Source: Roseobacter sp. MED193 (GTDB taxonomy: Bacteria > Pseudomonadota > Alphaproteobacteria > Rhodobacterales > Rhodobacteraceae). From it: a stretch of DNA of 64,000 nucleotides. The notes under the pieces were generated by a model. It was not told where the DNA came from. It worked only from the letters and a program-made list of their open reading frames with translations, and did not search any database. The translations under genes and the position numbers were made by a program. Location: NCBI RefSeq assembly GCF_000152965.1, contig NZ_CH902583.1, positions 222,987 to 286,986 on the forward strand, written 5' to 3'. Position 1 is the stretch's first letter. Each line of letters begins with the position of its first letter. Below, piece by piece: positions 8,710-19,900 of this stretch.

Positions 8710-8861
8710 TGACGCGAAAGGGCTTCAAATTGTTGCCAAACTTTTAATCCAAATAAATTGGCAACACAGGTGAACAAATCCTGTGCCATGTCATTTTGTT
8801 GCTCTAGAAGGCCTGCCTGTTTTTTCAGCGCATCGGGTCTACCCTCAGGGGGGGATTTCAA
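8710..8861 (-). pseudogene. Possible small ORF interrupted by IS66 (5' part)
   Basis: Removing the IS66 element and one target copy joins a minus-strand frame starting at TTG 8861 to 5992-5923, giving a continuous hydrophilic ORF of about 73 residues (PDALKKQAGLLEQQNDMAQD ... QFEALSRQSL | KKVLTRDPARPPTNSSLHSE). In the present sequence the frame runs into the element instead. I recognise no family, the start codon is weak and the length is short, so this may be chance. The rest of the 573-bp stretch 8710-9282 holds an inverted repeat and the nrdJ promoter region and no other gene that I can support. Confidence 0.25.
8731..8766. repeat. Perfect 9-bp inverted repeat with 18-bp A/T-rich spacer
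   Basis: TGTTGCCAA (8731-8739) and TTGGCAACA (8758-8766) are exact reverse complements around an A/T-rich spacer. It could be a repressor operator or an RNA hairpin; it is not followed by a T run. Confidence 0.6.
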
Positions 8862-9078
8862 CTTGGTTGGGCAAGTCTTTGCTGTTACCCGAATTTTCGG
8901 CTCCGGCCATTCGGTAACTGAAACGGGTCAAATCGGCGTTCATGTGGGTGAATCACTCAGATCCAAGATCCCCGAATCCCCCAGAATTTCGTCAACAGAA
9001 AAGATGGTTCAAAATTGGTAAAATATCTGTTGACCCTCTTGGGCTGAATACGCCAAATTGTGGAAGCCTGGAGCAGGG

Positions 9079-9094
9079 CCACAATATCTAGTTG
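9079..9094 (+). promoter_or_regulatory. NrdR box upstream of nrdJ
   Basis: CCACAATATCTAGTTG fits the 16-bp NrdR consensus acaCwAtATaTwGtgt in its conserved core. It lies 189 bp before nrdJ. A weaker relative (AAATATCTGTTG) sits at 9021-9032, about 61 bp upstream, roughly six helical turns. NrdR normally binds paired boxes to repress ribonucleotide reductase genes; the second site is imperfect, so pairing is inferred. Confidence 0.55.
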
Positions 9095-9282
9095 GATATT
9101 GCAGCTTTGTGACAAGACGAAAACACAAGTTACATCCATGAAAACGACCGGCGAAGGTCACTCGAATTGCATGTCCACCAAAGAGACGTGCCGGTTTTCT
9201 CGTGCTTTCAAAATGGCAGGGAGCTGCACCAAGTGTAGCGCAACAGAAGGCAACGAGATAGTAATCTCCTAAGGGGCAGAGC

Positions 9283-12200
9283 ATGAAGATCGAGCGCAAA
9301 TTCACCACCGCAGGGCAGGACGCCTATGCTAATCTGGATTTTATTTCGGCGACGTCGGAAATCCGGAATCCAGATGGAACCATCGTATTCCGCCAGGAAA
9401 ACATCGAGGTGCCTTCCAGCTGGAGTCAGGTCGCCAGTGATGTGATCGCTCAAAAGTATTTTCGCAAAGCCGGGGTTCCTGAGAACCTGAAGAAGGTCAA
9501 AGAAGAGGGGGTGCCAGAATTCCTGTGGCGCTCGGTCCCTGCGGGTAAGAATGTTCCCACGGGCGGCGAAACCTCTTCAAAGCAGGTGTTCGATCGCTTG
9601 GCCGGTGCTTGGACCTATTGGGGCTGGAAAGGTGGCTACTTTTCCAATGAAGACGATGCCCGCGCCTATTTCGACGAAATGCGCCACATGCTCGCGACCC
9701 AGCGTGCCGCCCCCAACAGCCCACAATGGTTCAATACCGGTCTGCATTGGGCCTATGGCATCGATGGCCCTGCGCAGGGACACCATTATGTTGATTACAA
9801 AACCGGCAAGTTGACCAAATCCACCAGTTCGTACGAACATCCGCAGCCCCATGCCTGTTTTATCCAATCCGTGGCGGATGACCTGGTGAACGATGGCGGC
9901 ATTATGGATCTCTGGGTCCGCGAGGCGCGCCTGTTTAAATACGGGTCCGGCACCGGTACAAACTTTAGCCATCTGCGCGGTGAGGGTGAAGCCCTGTCTG
10001 GTGGCGGTAAATCCTCTGGTCTGATGGGGTTCTTGAAGATCGGCGACCGGGCGGCTGGCGCGATCAAATCCGGTGGCACCACCCGCCGTGCGGCCAAGAT
10101 GGTTATTGTTGACGCTGATCACCCTGATATCGAAGACTTTATCCAATGGAAGGTCATCGAAGAGCAGAAAGTTGCCGCCATTGTTGCGGGCTCAAAAATG
10201 CACGAAAAGATGCTGAATGGGATCTTTGAGGCAATCCGTTCCTGGGATGGTGTCGCCGCGGATGCCTATGAGCCTCAGGTTAACCCTGCGCTGAAGAAGG
10301 CTGTCCGTGAGGCCAAGAAAGTCGCGATCCCCGAGACCTATGTCAAACGGGTCTTGGACTATGCCAAACAGGGCTATGACAGCATTGAATTCCCCATTTA
10401 CGATACGGATTGGGACTCTGAGGCCTATAGCTCCGTTTCGGGCCAGAACTCCAACAACTCGATCCGGGTCACCAATGCCTTCCTGCATGCGGTGAAAAAG
10501 GATGCCGACTGGCAGCTGATCAACCGGACCGATGGCAAGGTTGCCAAAACCGTCAAGGCGCGGGATCTGTGGGAGAAGGTGGGCCATGCCGCCTGGGCCT
10601 GTGCCGATCCTGGCATTCAGTTCCATGACACCGTAAATGAGTGGCATACCTGCCCCAATGACGGTGAAATCCGCGGTTCAAACCCATGTTCTGAATACAT
10701 GTTCCTGGACGACACCGCCTGCAATCTGGCCTCATTGAACCTGCTGACCTTCTATAAGGATGGAAAGTTTCAGGCTGAGGACTACATGCATGCCTGCCGC
10801 CTGTGGACCGTGACGCTGGAAATCTCGGTCACCATGGCGCAGTTCCCTTCCAAGGAAATCGCGCAGCGGTCGTATGATTTTAGAACCCTGGGTCTTGGCT
10901 ACGCCAATATCGGCGGGTTGCTGATGAATATGGGCTACGGCTATGACAGCGAAGAAGGACGGGCGCTTTGTGGCTCGCTCACTGCGCTGATGACCGGCGT
11001 TGCCTATGCCACCTCTGCCGAGATGGCCTCTGAGCTTGGGGCTTTTGCGGGCTATGCCAAAAACGCCGATGCCATGCTGAAAGTCATTCGCAACCACCGG
11101 ACCGCAGCGATGGGGAAGGCCACAGGCTATGAGGGCCTGTCAGTTCCGCCAGTGCCGCTGGATATTGCGGGTTGCCCGGATGCGCGGCTTGCGGATCTCG
11201 CTATGGGGGCCTGGGATGAGGCATTAGAGCTGGGCGAAAAGCATGGCTACCGCAATGCGCAGACCACAGTGATAGCCCCCACTGGTACCATCGGCCTGGT
11301 GATGGATTGTGACACCACCGGCATCGAACCAGACTTTGCCCTGGTGAAGTTCAAAAAATTGGCCGGCGGTGGTTATTTCAAGATCATCAACCGCTCGGTC
11401 CCCGCAGCGCTCGAAGGGCTGGGCTATAGCTCCTCGCAGATCGAAGAGATTGTCTCTTATGCGGTGGGTCATGCCACTCTTGGCAATGCACCGGGTATCA
11501 ACCATACCTCGCTGACTGGTCACGGCTTTGGCCCAAGTGAATTGTCCAAGATTGACAGTGCCTTGGAGTCCGCTTTTGATATTCGCTTTGTGTTCAACCA
11601 ATGGACCTTGGGTGAGGATTTCTGCACCGGAGTGCTGGGTATCCCCGCGAAAAAGCTGAACGATCCCACCTTTGATCTGTTGCGCCACCTCGGTTTTTCC
11701 AAGGGTGATATCGACGCGGCCAACGATCACGTTTGTGGTACTATGACCCTGGAAGGGGCGCCTCATCTCAAAGAGGAGCACTACCAGATCTTTGATTGCG
11801 CCAACCCCTGCGGCAAAAAGGGCAAGCGCTACCTGGATGTTGAGAGCCATATTCGCATGATGGCAGCCGCACAGAGTTTCATCTCTGGCGCGATTTCCAA
11901 GACCATCAATATGCCCAACGATGCGGCAATCGAAGAGTGCCAAAAAGCCTATGAGCTGAGCTGGTCCTTGGGCGTCAAGGCAAATGCGTTGTACCGCGAT
12001 GGTTCCAAGCTGAGCCAACCCCTGGCTGCGGCATTGGTTGAGGATGATGATGATGCGGCCGAGGTGCTTGAAACTGGCAATGTCCAAGAGAAAGCCGTTG
12101 TTCTCGCAGAAAAAATTGTTGAGAAGATTGTTGTCAAGGAGGTGGTGAAATCCCACCGCACCAAGATGCCTCATCGCCGCAAAGGCTATACCCAGAAAGC

Positions 12201-12930
12201 GGTTGTCGGCGGTCATAAAGTCTATCTGCGGACCGGCGAATATGAGAGCGGTACCCTGGGTGAGATCTTCATCGACATGCACAAAGAGGGGGCTGGCTTT
12301 CGGGCGATGATGAACAACTTTGCCATCGCGGTCTCGGTTGGTCTGCAATATGGCGTGCCGCTGGAAGAATTTGTGGATGCCTTCACTTTCACCAAGTTCG
12401 AACCCGCCGGCATGGTGCAAGGCAATGACTCGATCAAGAATGCCACGTCAGTATTGGACTATGTCTTCCGCGAGCTGGCGGTGAGTTACCTGGATCGCAC
12501 CGACCTGGCTCATGTGAAACCACAGGGCCCAGCCTTTGACGATATCGGCCGTGGGGAGGAAGAAGGGGTTTCCAACCTGTCCGAGATCAGCGAAAGCGCG
12601 GCGACCCGTTCGCTGGAGGTTCTGAAACAGATCTCGTCCACCGGCTATCTGCGCAAGCGTTTGCCACAGGATCTAGTCGTGCTTCAGGGCGGGCAGACAG
12701 CTGAAACTGGCCTGCTGGGGGATGGAACTGCTGGGGACCCGGTCTCTGATTTGCAATCTTTGGTGCCAGAAACATCCATAGCGCCTGCTACCGGAATGGA
12801 CGCGCGGACCAAGGCAAAAATGCAGGGCTATGAGGGTGAAGCCTGCGGTGAATGTGGCAATTACACTCTGGTTCGTAACGGGACCTGCATGAAGTGCAAC
12901 ACCTGCGGCAGTACCAGCGGCTGTTCGTGA
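9283..12930 (+). CDS. nrdJ: Adenosylcobalamin-dependent (class II) ribonucleotide reductase
   Basis: A 1215-residue NrdJ of the long alphaproteobacterial type. It reduces ribonucleotides to deoxyribonucleotides with a B12-generated thiyl radical, independent of oxygen. The active-site motif [21 protein letters not shown] contains N467, C469 and E471, and [14 protein letters not shown] and the [20 protein letters not shown] segment belong to the (beta/alpha)10 barrel. A charged linker (~920-960, [13 protein letters not shown]) precedes a C-terminal TSCPD-like domain ([18 protein letters not shown]) and a Cys-rich tail (CGECGNY ... [13 protein letters not shown], ~1188-1214) that acts as the thiol shuttle/zinc site. 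AAGGGG precedes the ATG. It stands alone; a class I nrdAB was not seen in the window. Confidence 0.97.
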   Translation: MKIERKFTTAGQDAYANLDFISATSEIRNPDGTIVFRQENIEVPSSWSQVASDVIAQKYFRKAGVPENLKKVKEEGVPEFLWRSVPAGKNVPTGGETSSKQVFDRLAGAWTYWGWKGGYFSNEDDARAYFDEMRHMLATQRAAPNSPQWFNTGLHWAYGIDGPAQGHHYVDYKTGKLTKSTSSYEHPQPHACFIQSVADDLVNDGGIMDLWVREARLFKYGSGTGTNFSHLRGEGEALSGGGKSSGLMGFLKIGDRAAGAIKSGGTTRRAAKMVIVDADHPDIEDFIQWKVIEEQKVAAIVAGSKMHEKMLNGIFEAIRSWDGVAADAYEPQVNPALKKAVREAKKVAIPETYVKRVLDYAKQGYDSIEFPIYDTDWDSEAYSSVSGQNSNNSIRVTNAFLHAVKKDADWQLINRTDGKVAKTVKARDLWEKVGHAAWACADPGIQFHDTVNEWHTCPNDGEIRGSNPCSEYMFLDDTACNLASLNLLTFYKDGKFQAEDYMHACRLWTVTLEISVTMAQFPSKEIAQRSYDFRTLGLGYANIGGLLMNMGYGYDSEEGRALCGSLTALMTGVAYATSAEMASELGAFAGYAKNADAMLKVIRNHRTAAMGKATGYEGLSVPPVPLDIAGCPDARLADLAMGAWDEALELGEKHGYRNAQTTVIAPTGTIGLVMDCDTTGIEPDFALVKFKKLAGGGYFKIINRSVPAALEGLGYSSSQIEEIVSYAVGHATLGNAPGINHTSLTGHGFGPSELSKIDSALESAFDIRFVFNQWTLGEDFCTGVLGIPAKKLNDPTFDLLRHLGFSKGDIDAANDHVCGTMTLEGAPHLKEEHYQIFDCANPCGKKGKRYLDVESHIRMMAAAQSFISGAISKTINMPNDAAIEECQKAYELSWSLGVKANALYRDGSKLSQPLAAALVEDDDDAAEVLETGNVQEKAVVLAEKIVEKIVVKEVVKSHRTKMPHRRKGYTQKAVVGGHKVYLRTGEYESGTLGEIFIDMHKEGAGFRAMMNNFAIAVSVGLQYGVPLEEFVDAFTFTKFEPAGMVQGNDSIKNATSVLDYVFRELAVSYLDRTDLAHVKPQGPAFDDIGRGEEEGVSNLSEISESAATRSLEVLKQISSTGYLRKRLPQDLVVLQGGQTAETGLLGDGTAGDPVSDLQSLVPETSIAPATGMDARTKAKMQGYEGEACGECGNYTLVRNGTCMKCNTCGSTSGCS

Positions 12931-13085
12931 TCGCAGCAACTCTCAGACATTCGGGGCGGCTCTGTTGCGCAGAAAAGACTGCGCCGCTTTGAAACAGATA
13001 TCGTAGCGGTGCAGGGTTTTGCATCGCTACGCTTCGTTTTGCCTGGGGGGATGCGTCTTTTACCCAGAGCGCGAGCCCAACCTAG

Positions 13086-13763
13086 CTAACGCGTCTTAAG
13101 GCCATAATCTGAAAAGGCTTTTTTCGCTTCATTCATCTGCTTAGCATTCAGGATTTTTGGTGTTCCAATGCTGAGCGCGGTGACATAGCCCTTAGCCAGG
13201 GTCTCAAGCTCAATCATACGCCACAGGGCGCGTTCCAATGTGTCACCGGTTACCACGGCGCCGTGGTTGGCCATCAGGCAGGCGGATCTGTGGTCAAGCG
13301 CCCGAACCACGGCGTCGGACAGGTCTTGGGTGCCAAAGAGAGCATAGTCGGCCACGGGAACATCATCGCCGCCAAAGGCCGCCACCATGTAGTGACAGGC
13401 TGGGATTGGCTGGTTGTTCATCGCCAAGGCCGTACAATAGACGGGATGGGCGTGTACCACCGCCATTGCATCAGGCTTTGCCAGTAGAATGTCGCGGTGA
13501 AATTGCCACTCTGACGAAGGTTTCAACTGGCCCTTGCCCATGGGGGAACCGTCCAGTGGCATCAGAACCAACATTTCCGGCCGCATTTTTTCATAATCGA
13601 GTCCTGACGGCGTGATCAGCATGCCATCCTTGGTGCGCACTGAAATATTACCTGAAACACCCTGATTGACGCCTGCGGCCTGCATGGCGCGGCAGGCATC
13701 AATGATAGCCTGCCGGGTTTCAATGCTATCAAAAACAGGGCTTTGCATGAGATCAGGATCCAT
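13086..13763 (-). CDS. Class II aldolase, probably 5-methylthioribulose-1-phosphate aldolase
   Basis: A 225-residue class II (zinc) aldolase/adducin domain protein. It has [13 protein letters not shown] at the phosphate site, SSEW with the catalytic Glu (E85), the metal ligands HAH (H104, H106) and the later ANHG His. It follows mtnA with an 11-bp overlap, so it is translated with it. In Rhodospirillum rubrum and some E. coli the mtnA partner aldolase (Ald2) cleaves 5-methylthioribulose 1-phosphate to DHAP and a methylthio-acetaldehyde (the DHAP shunt); the alternative is the MtnB dehydratase of the methionine salvage pathway. The absence of mtnC/mtnD neighbours favours the aldolase, but this is inference. 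I chose ATG 13763; a TTG two codons upstream is also possible. Confidence 0.8.
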   Translation of the reverse strand: MDPDLMQSPVFDSIETRQAIIDACRAMQAAGVNQGVSGNISVRTKDGMLITPSGLDYEKMRPEMLVLMPLDGSPMGKGQLKPSSEWQFHRDILLAKPDAMAVVHAHPVYCTALAMNNQPIPACHYMVAAFGGDDVPVADYALFGTQDLSDAVVRALDHRSACLMANHGAVVTGDTLERALWRMIELETLAKGYVTALSIGTPKILNAKQMNEAKKAFSDYGLKTR

Positions 13764-14868
13764 TTTCAACCACTTTAGCCGCCATTTCCGGGAACAAGGC
13801 AGCCAGGCCAGCCTCTGAGGCGGCGCAAATCCCGCGTTCGGTGATCAAACCGGTCACCAGATGATTGGGGGTGACATCAAAGGCCGGGTTCGCGACTCCT
13901 GTCCCATTTGGTGTCACTTGCAGCGAAGAGATAGTACCTTCGGCCGTTCTGCCCTGAATGTGGCTCACCTCTTCAGGTGAGCGATCTTCAATGGGAATTT
14001 CTGTGATGCCATCGGTTACGGTCCAGTCGATTGTCGGGGAGGGGAGGGCGACATAAAAGGGAATGTCGTTGTCCCTGGCGGCCAGTGCTTTGAGGTAGGT
14101 CCCGATCTTGTTGCAGACATCCCCTTGACAGGTGGTGCGATCGGTTCCGATGATCACCATATCAACCTGACCATGCTGCATCAGATGGCCACCGGCATTG
14201 TCGGTTATATAGCTATGGGGGATGCCATGGCTCCCCAACTCCCAAGCGGTGAGAGCGCCCTGATTGCGTGGCCGGGTTTCATCCACCCAAACATGTAACG
14301 GAACGCCCGCATCATGGGCCTGATACATTGGGCTGGTGGCAGTGCCCCAGTCCACTGTGGCAATCCAGCCAGCATTGCAATGGGTCAAGAGGCGCACAGG
14401 GCTGCCGTCCGTTTTCTTTGCGGCAATGTTCTGGATCACCTTTAATCCGTGTTCACCGATGCGCCTGTTGATTTCCACATCCTCCTCGGCGATCTCATGG
14501 GCGAGCGACAGCGCCGCTGCTTGTCGTTGACCCGGTGGCAATCCCAGGAGCAGGTCCCGACAGCGGTTCAATGCCCATCTGAGGTTGATCGCGGTGGGGC
14601 GGGTTTTGTTAAGGTCGTCCCATGATTGCTGCAAGGCCGCGTCGCTTGGATCTAGTCTCATGGCTAGCGCCATGCCGTAGGCCGCCGTGGCTCCAATCAA
14701 CGGTGCGCCGCGTACATGCATATCCCTGATAGCGAGGGCAAAATCTTCCAGACTGTCCAACTGCTCTATGCGGAAATCATGGGGTAACCAGCGCTGGTCG
14801 ATAATCTGTAAGGCCTCGGCTTCTGCATCCCACCACAGGGATCTATAGGGCGTGCCGTCAACTTTCAT
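13753..14868 (-). CDS. mtnA: S-methyl-5-thioribose-1-phosphate isomerase
   Basis: A 371-residue member of the eIF2B-alpha/MtnA isomerase family. MTR-1-P is isomerised to methylthioribulose 1-phosphate, recycling the 5'-methylthioadenosine by-product of polyamine synthesis. Typical segments are [17 protein letters not shown] (substrate phosphate), [21 protein letters not shown] (active-site Cys), [20 protein letters not shown] (active-site Asp) and [19 protein letters not shown] lies just upstream of the ATG. Together with the overlapping aldolase gene it forms a two-gene operon. Confidence 0.95.
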   Translation of the reverse strand: MKVDGTPYRSLWWDAEAEALQIIDQRWLPHDFRIEQLDSLEDFALAIRDMHVRGAPLIGATAAYGMALAMRLDPSDAALQQSWDDLNKTRPTAINLRWALNRCRDLLLGLPPGQRQAAALSLAHEIAEEDVEINRRIGEHGLKVIQNIAAKKTDGSPVRLLTHCNAGWIATVDWGTATSPMYQAHDAGVPLHVWVDETRPRNQGALTAWELGSHGIPHSYITDNAGGHLMQHGQVDMVIIGTDRTTCQGDVCNKIGTYLKALAARDNDIPFYVALPSPTIDWTVTDGITEIPIEDRSPEEVSHIQGRTAEGTISSLQVTPNGTGVANPAFDVTPNHLVTGLITERGICAASEAGLAALFPEMAAKVVENGS

Positions 14869-15060
14869 AGGGTCTCTCCGCGAGGGTGCACTTCCTTTGA
14901 CAGTCCGGTTTGGACGATAGGGGTTGGAAGGCCAGATGTGCTGGTGCTGAAAATAGCATTGTACCAGATGAGTAACGGAGTTTTGACAGCTTTGGCGAGA
15001 TAAAACAGACCATGCCCAGCGACATCAAATTAGTTGGTCCTGAGCCACATAGCCGCCTGG

Positions 15061-15345
15061 TCAGATCATTTCTGTGAAAGATCGAGGGTAGTCTTCACAG
15101 ATCCTGCGGGCACGAAGGCCTCGCTCATAAGCCGCCATCAGAATTATCTGCCATTTCCGCGGGGTTGAACGGTATTCAGGTTCCACATCAAAGTGCATAT
15201 GCACTTCTGCACTGTCTGGACTGTGCGGAATGCGCCGCGCCGCTTCAGAGACACATCTTTCTAGTGCCCAGAAGTCTTGTGCCCTAGGATTGTTCGCGAC
15301 AAGATCGCTAAGTAGGATCACGGCTCTTTCCTTCTGGAGGATCAT
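15061..15345 (-). CDS. Hypothetical protein, 94 residues
   Basis: A short minus-strand frame that I do not recognise. From ATG 15345 it encodes a soluble, Arg/Glu-rich product (LSDLVANNPRAQDFWALERC ... RKWQIILMAAYERGLRARRI) ending PRSFTEMI. The composition is protein-like and the reading frame covers most of the 920-bp gap between mtnA and the TRAP genes, but the ribosome-binding site is weak and a longer TTG start (15369) exists. No signal peptide or membrane segment. Confidence 0.4.
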   Translation of the reverse strand: MILQKERAVILLSDLVANNPRAQDFWALERCVSEAARRIPHSPDSAEVHMHFDVEPEYRSTPRKWQIILMAAYERGLRARRICEDYPRSFTEMI

Positions 15346-15369
15346 GAGAATCGCCCTAGAGTTGTTCAA

Positions 15370-15797
15370 TTCATTTGAATATCACCTAAACAAGTTTGAA
15401 GCTCGTGTCATCGATACATTTGTGATCAGAAAGAGATTTGTCGTTTTTGCTCAAGAGATGAGAAAATGCGCCAGAGCGTCCGATCTGGTTGAGAACGCTC
15501 TTGCCTTTAGGTGCGACACTCTGCCACAGTGCTGCGACTCTTGAGGGGGAGAGCATGGGGAAAAATAACGGGCTTTTGTCACATGCGCGAAAAGCACCGT
15601 TTCATTCACTCAGCTTGATTTTGAAGCGGTTGACAGGTTCGCCCCCAAGCGGGCTAGCTTGAAGCGTGCGATCAGATCACCCCTCTTTCGTCACATTGGT
15701 CGTCAGGCCAGTGAGGAAAAAAGAGTGTGTGTAGTCGTCGTCGCCCCAACGTAGGGCGGCGAAATTTCATGAAAAACATCCTGGGAGAGATCTAAAC
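15370..15797 (+). promoter_or_regulatory. Upstream region of the TRAP operon
   Basis: No supported gene in 428 bp. A plausible sigma-70 promoter is TTGACA (15630-15635) with a poor -10 (TAGCTT, 15655-15660, long spacing). GGGAGAG stands at the ribosome-binding position of the following gene. Confidence 0.35.
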
Positions 15798-16763
15798 ATG
15801 AAACATACCAAACTTACCGTCGGCGCCTTTGTTGCAGCGGCCTTTATGGCGCCAGCTGCTCAGGCTCAGGAATACATCACAATCGGCACCGGCGGTGTGA
15901 CCGGTGTTTATTACCCAACCGGTGGTGCGATCTGCCGTCTGGTCAACAAAAGCCGCAAAGAGCACGGTTTTAAATGCGCCGTGGAATCCACAGGTGGTTC
16001 TGTTTACAACATCAACACCATTCGTGAGGGCGAACTGCAGTTCGGCGTTGCGCAGTCTGACTGGCAGCACCACGCTTATCACGGCACTTCAAAGTTCTCT
16101 GAAAAGGGCGCCTATGAAGGTCTGCGTGCGGTATTCTCTGTCCACCCAGAGCCCTTTACCGTTGTGGCCCGCGCCGACGCCGGCATTTCCACCTTTGACG
16201 ACCTGAAGGGCAAGCGCGTCAACATCGGGAACCCAGGTTCCGGTCAGCGTGGCACCATGGAAGTTCTGATGGGAGCCAAGGGCTGGGGTATGGAAGATTT
16301 TGCCCTTGCAACCGAGCTTAAAGCAGCTGAACAGTCCGCTGCCCTGTGTGACAACCAGATCGATGCCATGGTTTACACCGTTGGGCACCCATCGGGTTCC
16401 ATTCAGGAAGCCACCACGGCCTGTGATTCCGTTCTGGTGACTGTGGATGGCGATGCTGTCTCCAAACTGGTTGACGACAATGCCTTTTACCGCACAGCAA
16501 CCATCCACGGCGGCATGTACCGAGGCTCGGACGCGGACACCCAGACCTTTGGTGTTGGTGCAACCTTCGTTTCCTCTACCGATGTTCCAGAAGAAGCGGT
16601 CTACGCTGTTGTGAAATCGGTGTTTGAGAACTTTGACGCCTTCCGCAAACTGCACCCTGCCTTTGCAAACCTGAAGGCCGAAGAGATGATTGCCGATGGT
16701 CTCTCTGCACCGCTGCATGATGGCGCGGCGAAATACTACCGTGAACAGGGTTGGATTGAGTAA
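15798..16763 (+). CDS. TAXI-family TRAP transporter solute-binding protein
   Basis: A 321-residue periplasmic binding protein. A cleavable signal peptide ends near APAAQAQE (residue ~22); the mature protein starts with YITIGTGGVTGVYYPTGGAICRLVN, the hallmark of the TRAP-associated extracytoplasmic immunogenic (TAXI) family, and later has RVNIGNPGSGQRGTMEVL and VGHPSGSIQEA. It captures a substrate (carboxylates such as glutamate or 2-oxoglutarate in the few studied members) for the permease encoded next. The 145-bp gap to the permease gene contains a strong stem-loop, which would let this protein be made in excess over the membrane component. Confidence 0.95.
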   Translation: MKHTKLTVGAFVAAAFMAPAAQAQEYITIGTGGVTGVYYPTGGAICRLVNKSRKEHGFKCAVESTGGSVYNINTIREGELQFGVAQSDWQHHAYHGTSKFSEKGAYEGLRAVFSVHPEPFTVVARADAGISTFDDLKGKRVNIGNPGSGQRGTMEVLMGAKGWGMEDFALATELKAAEQSAALCDNQIDAMVYTVGHPSGSIQEATTACDSVLVTVDGDAVSKLVDDNAFYRTATIHGGMYRGSDADTQTFGVGATFVSSTDVPEEAVYAVVKSVFENFDAFRKLHPAFANLKAEEMIADGLSAPLHDGAAKYYREQGWIE

Positions 16764-16780
16764 TAAATCCAACGACATAG

Positions 16781-16806
16781 AAAGGGGCGCGGTTTCGTGC
16801 CCCTTT
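16781..16806 (+). terminator. Intercistronic stem-loop between binding protein and permease
   Basis: AAAGGGGCGCG pairs with CGTGCCCCTTT across GTTT (one G-T pair). It resembles a terminator but only a short T run follows; it probably causes partial termination or protects the 3' end of the upstream message. Confidence 0.7.
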
Positions 16807-16908
16807 CCATTTACGAGGGGTTGCCCCCAAAACGAATAAACTCAGACGAGGCGCCGATCACGGGGCTTTTCCCAATACGACAGCCTTGGTCTGTATGGGA
16901 GATTATCC

Positions 16909-19900
16909 ATGACATCCGATGTTCAGGGAAATCGACCGCTTAGCGAAGATGAACTACAGGAACTGGTTGCCTCCTCCGACGCGGGTGCGCGCAACCCGGT
17001 CGGAGCTGTGGGACTGTCCCTTGCTGTCATCGCTGTAAGCTGGTCTGTTTTCCAAGTCATTCTGGCCTCACCTTTGGCAAACTATTTGCTTCCAGGGGCC
17101 GTCAACAATAACTCACGGCTGATCCATCTCGCCTTCGCGCTGATGCTGGGCTTTATGGCCTATCCTGCGATGGGCCGTGAAAGCCGCAACCTGATTTCCT
17201 TTGCGCTTGGTCACCTTGGAACAGTGCTTGGGCTTGGTGCCTTTAGCGTGGCGGTGATGGTCACCATTGCGCCGGATATCTCGATGAATATGGCCGTTAT
17301 AGTTGGTGCAGTGATCGCGCTTGCCTTGGTTGCCCCGACCTACCTCAATGGGAGCGGCGTTGCCACAGGAGGTGAGCGAGTTGTCAGTGCGGTGGGAATG
17401 TTTGTTGCTATCGTCGTCTTGTCTTACAGCGCTTTTGCCATTCTCGGGCAATACCTGTTGGGCGACTGGAGCAGCACCCTGCAGATCGCTGCACTTATCC
17501 TTGGGCTTGCCGTTGGTGGTTGGTTCGCTCTTTCCTATATTCGTCAATGGGATACGCCAGAGAACGACTTTGTCCCAGTTCAGGATTGGGCCCTGGCTGG
17601 TGCTGGTGTCTTTGTCTCCATCTATGGGTTTTTGAACTACCAAAAGATCGTCGACAGTGGCGGTTTGGCAGATGATATCGACAAGTTTTACGCGCTTGCC
17701 GGTCTGCTGATCCTGTTTGAGGCCGCGCGTCGCGCGCTTGGACCGGCTATGGCAATCATCGCAACGGTTTTTCTGGCCTATGTCTTCTTCGGCTCTTCTG
17801 AGTGGGTGCCTGAGGTTATCCGCTGGAAAGGGGCAAGCCTGAAAAAGGCGATGAGCCATATGTGGATCACCTCTGAGGGAGTCTTTGGGATTGCACTTGG
17901 AGTCTCAACCAAATTTGTCTTTCTTTTTGTGCTTTTCGGGGCACTTCTTGATAAGGCTGGTGCTGGGAACTACTTTATCAAGATGGCCTTCGGTGCCTTG
18001 GGTCACCTGCGCGGTGGTCCGGCGAAGGCAGCCGTTGTGGGTTCTGCCGCGACCGGTCTTATCTCTGGGTCCTCGATTGCCAACGTTGTCACCACCGGCA
18101 CCTTTACTATTCCGCTGATGAAACGCGTCGGGTTTTCCTCGGAACAGGCCGGGTCGGTTGAAGTGGCTTCCTCGGTCAATGGCCAGATCATGCCTCCCGT
18201 CATGGGGGCTGCGGCTTTTCTGATGGTGGAATATGTGGGCATTTCCTATGTTGAGGTGATCACCCATGCCTTCCTGCCCGCCGCGATCTCCTATATCGCG
18301 CTGGTCTATATCGTGCATTTGGAGGCGGTGAAGCGGAATATGCCCACCCTGGGCAACCGCGAGGTCCATATGGCCCGTACCATTCTTGGGATGGCCAGCT
18401 TCTTTGCCGTCTTCGCGGGACTTTGTTATGGCAGCCAGTTCCCGGTCGAAGCGGCCTATAGATGGGTGCCCAGTTTTGCCGGAGTTCTGATGTTTGGCGT
18501 GGTCTTTGTCATCTATGTGGCGCTGGTTGCTCTGGCCGCAGGTATTCCGGATCTGGAACCCGATGATCCCAATGCCAAAGAGGTGGAACTGCCGGATATC
18601 TCCAAGATCTATAAGGCGGGCCTCCACTACCTATTGCCCATCGTTGTGCTGGTCTATTTCCTGATGATCGAACAGAAATCCCCTGGGCTATCGGCCTTCT
18701 GGGCCACGGCGCTGCTTTTTGTGATCCTGTTGACTCAGAAACCTATCAAGGCGTTTTTCCGCAATCAAAGCAATATGATGGCGACCTTTGTTGAGGGTTG
18801 TCATGATCTGTGGAGCGGCTTGATTGATGGCTCGCGCAACATGATCGGGATTGCACTGGCCACAGCTACGGCCGGCGTCATCGTCGGTACGGTAACACTG
18901 ACCGGCGTTGGCCAGGTCATGGCGGATCTGGTGGAAACCATGGCCTATGGGCTCACCTATCTCAGTGCCATCGTGGTCCATGCCATCAGCCCGCTGACCG
19001 ATCTGATTGGTATCACCAGCTTCCAGGGAACCGTGGCGGAACGGGCCGCAGATATGACAGGCACCATTCTGGTCTTTGTACTGCTCTGTGTTGGTCTGCT
19101 CTCTCTGGTTCTGGGGATGGGCCTGCCGACCACCGCCAACTACATCGTTGTCAGCTCGCTGATGGCGGGGGTTGTGGTGGAGCTGGGCGCGCAGTCCGGT
19201 CTGATCGTGCCGCTGATCGCTGTGCATCTCTTTGTGTTCTACTTTGGGATCATGGCCGATGTGACGCCGCCTGTTGGGCTTGCCAGCTTTGCGGCGGCGG
19301 CTGTGTCGGGCGGGGATGCGATCCGCACCGGCTTTGTCGCCTTCTTTTATAGTTTGCGAACAGTGGCTTTGCCTTTTGTCTTTATCTTCAACACAGACCT
19401 GTTGTTGATAGATGTCACCTGGACGCAAGGCATATTGGTGGCCATATCAGCAACCATCGCTATCCTGGTCTTTACCGCTGGCACCATGGGCTATTTTGTC
19501 ACCCGCAGCAGGCTCTATGAGAGCTTCCTTTTGGTCTTTGTGGCCTTTGCGCTGTTCCGGCCCGATTTCTTCATGAACCGGATCATGCCTCCCCATAGTG
19601 CGGTTGCCCCAACGGAACTGGTGCAGGCACTGGATTTGGCAGAGGCGGGGCAGGAACTGCGCCTGACCATTGAAGGACCGGACTTTGACACGGGCGAGAT
19701 CGCTTCAACCACTCTGGTTGTCGAGGTGTTGGAGGGTTTGGACGGCGCTGCCATGGCAGAAAAAGCCGGGTTGGTTCTCTTGCCAGAGGCGGATCAGATG
19801 AACCTGGACGCGCCGGGCTTTGGCACCCCTGCGGAACAGGATTTGGGTAGCTTTGACTTCTACGGGGATAGCCCTGTTTTTGTGAAGGAAATCCTGGCCC

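Noticed and set aside
9000-9282. Cobalamin riboswitch before nrdJ
   Set aside because: No B12-box core or surrounding stems seen; NrdR box explains regulation better.
11224-12420. 398-codon minus-strand frame
   Set aside because: Lies wholly antisense to nrdJ and reflects codon bias of that gene; no domain recognisable.
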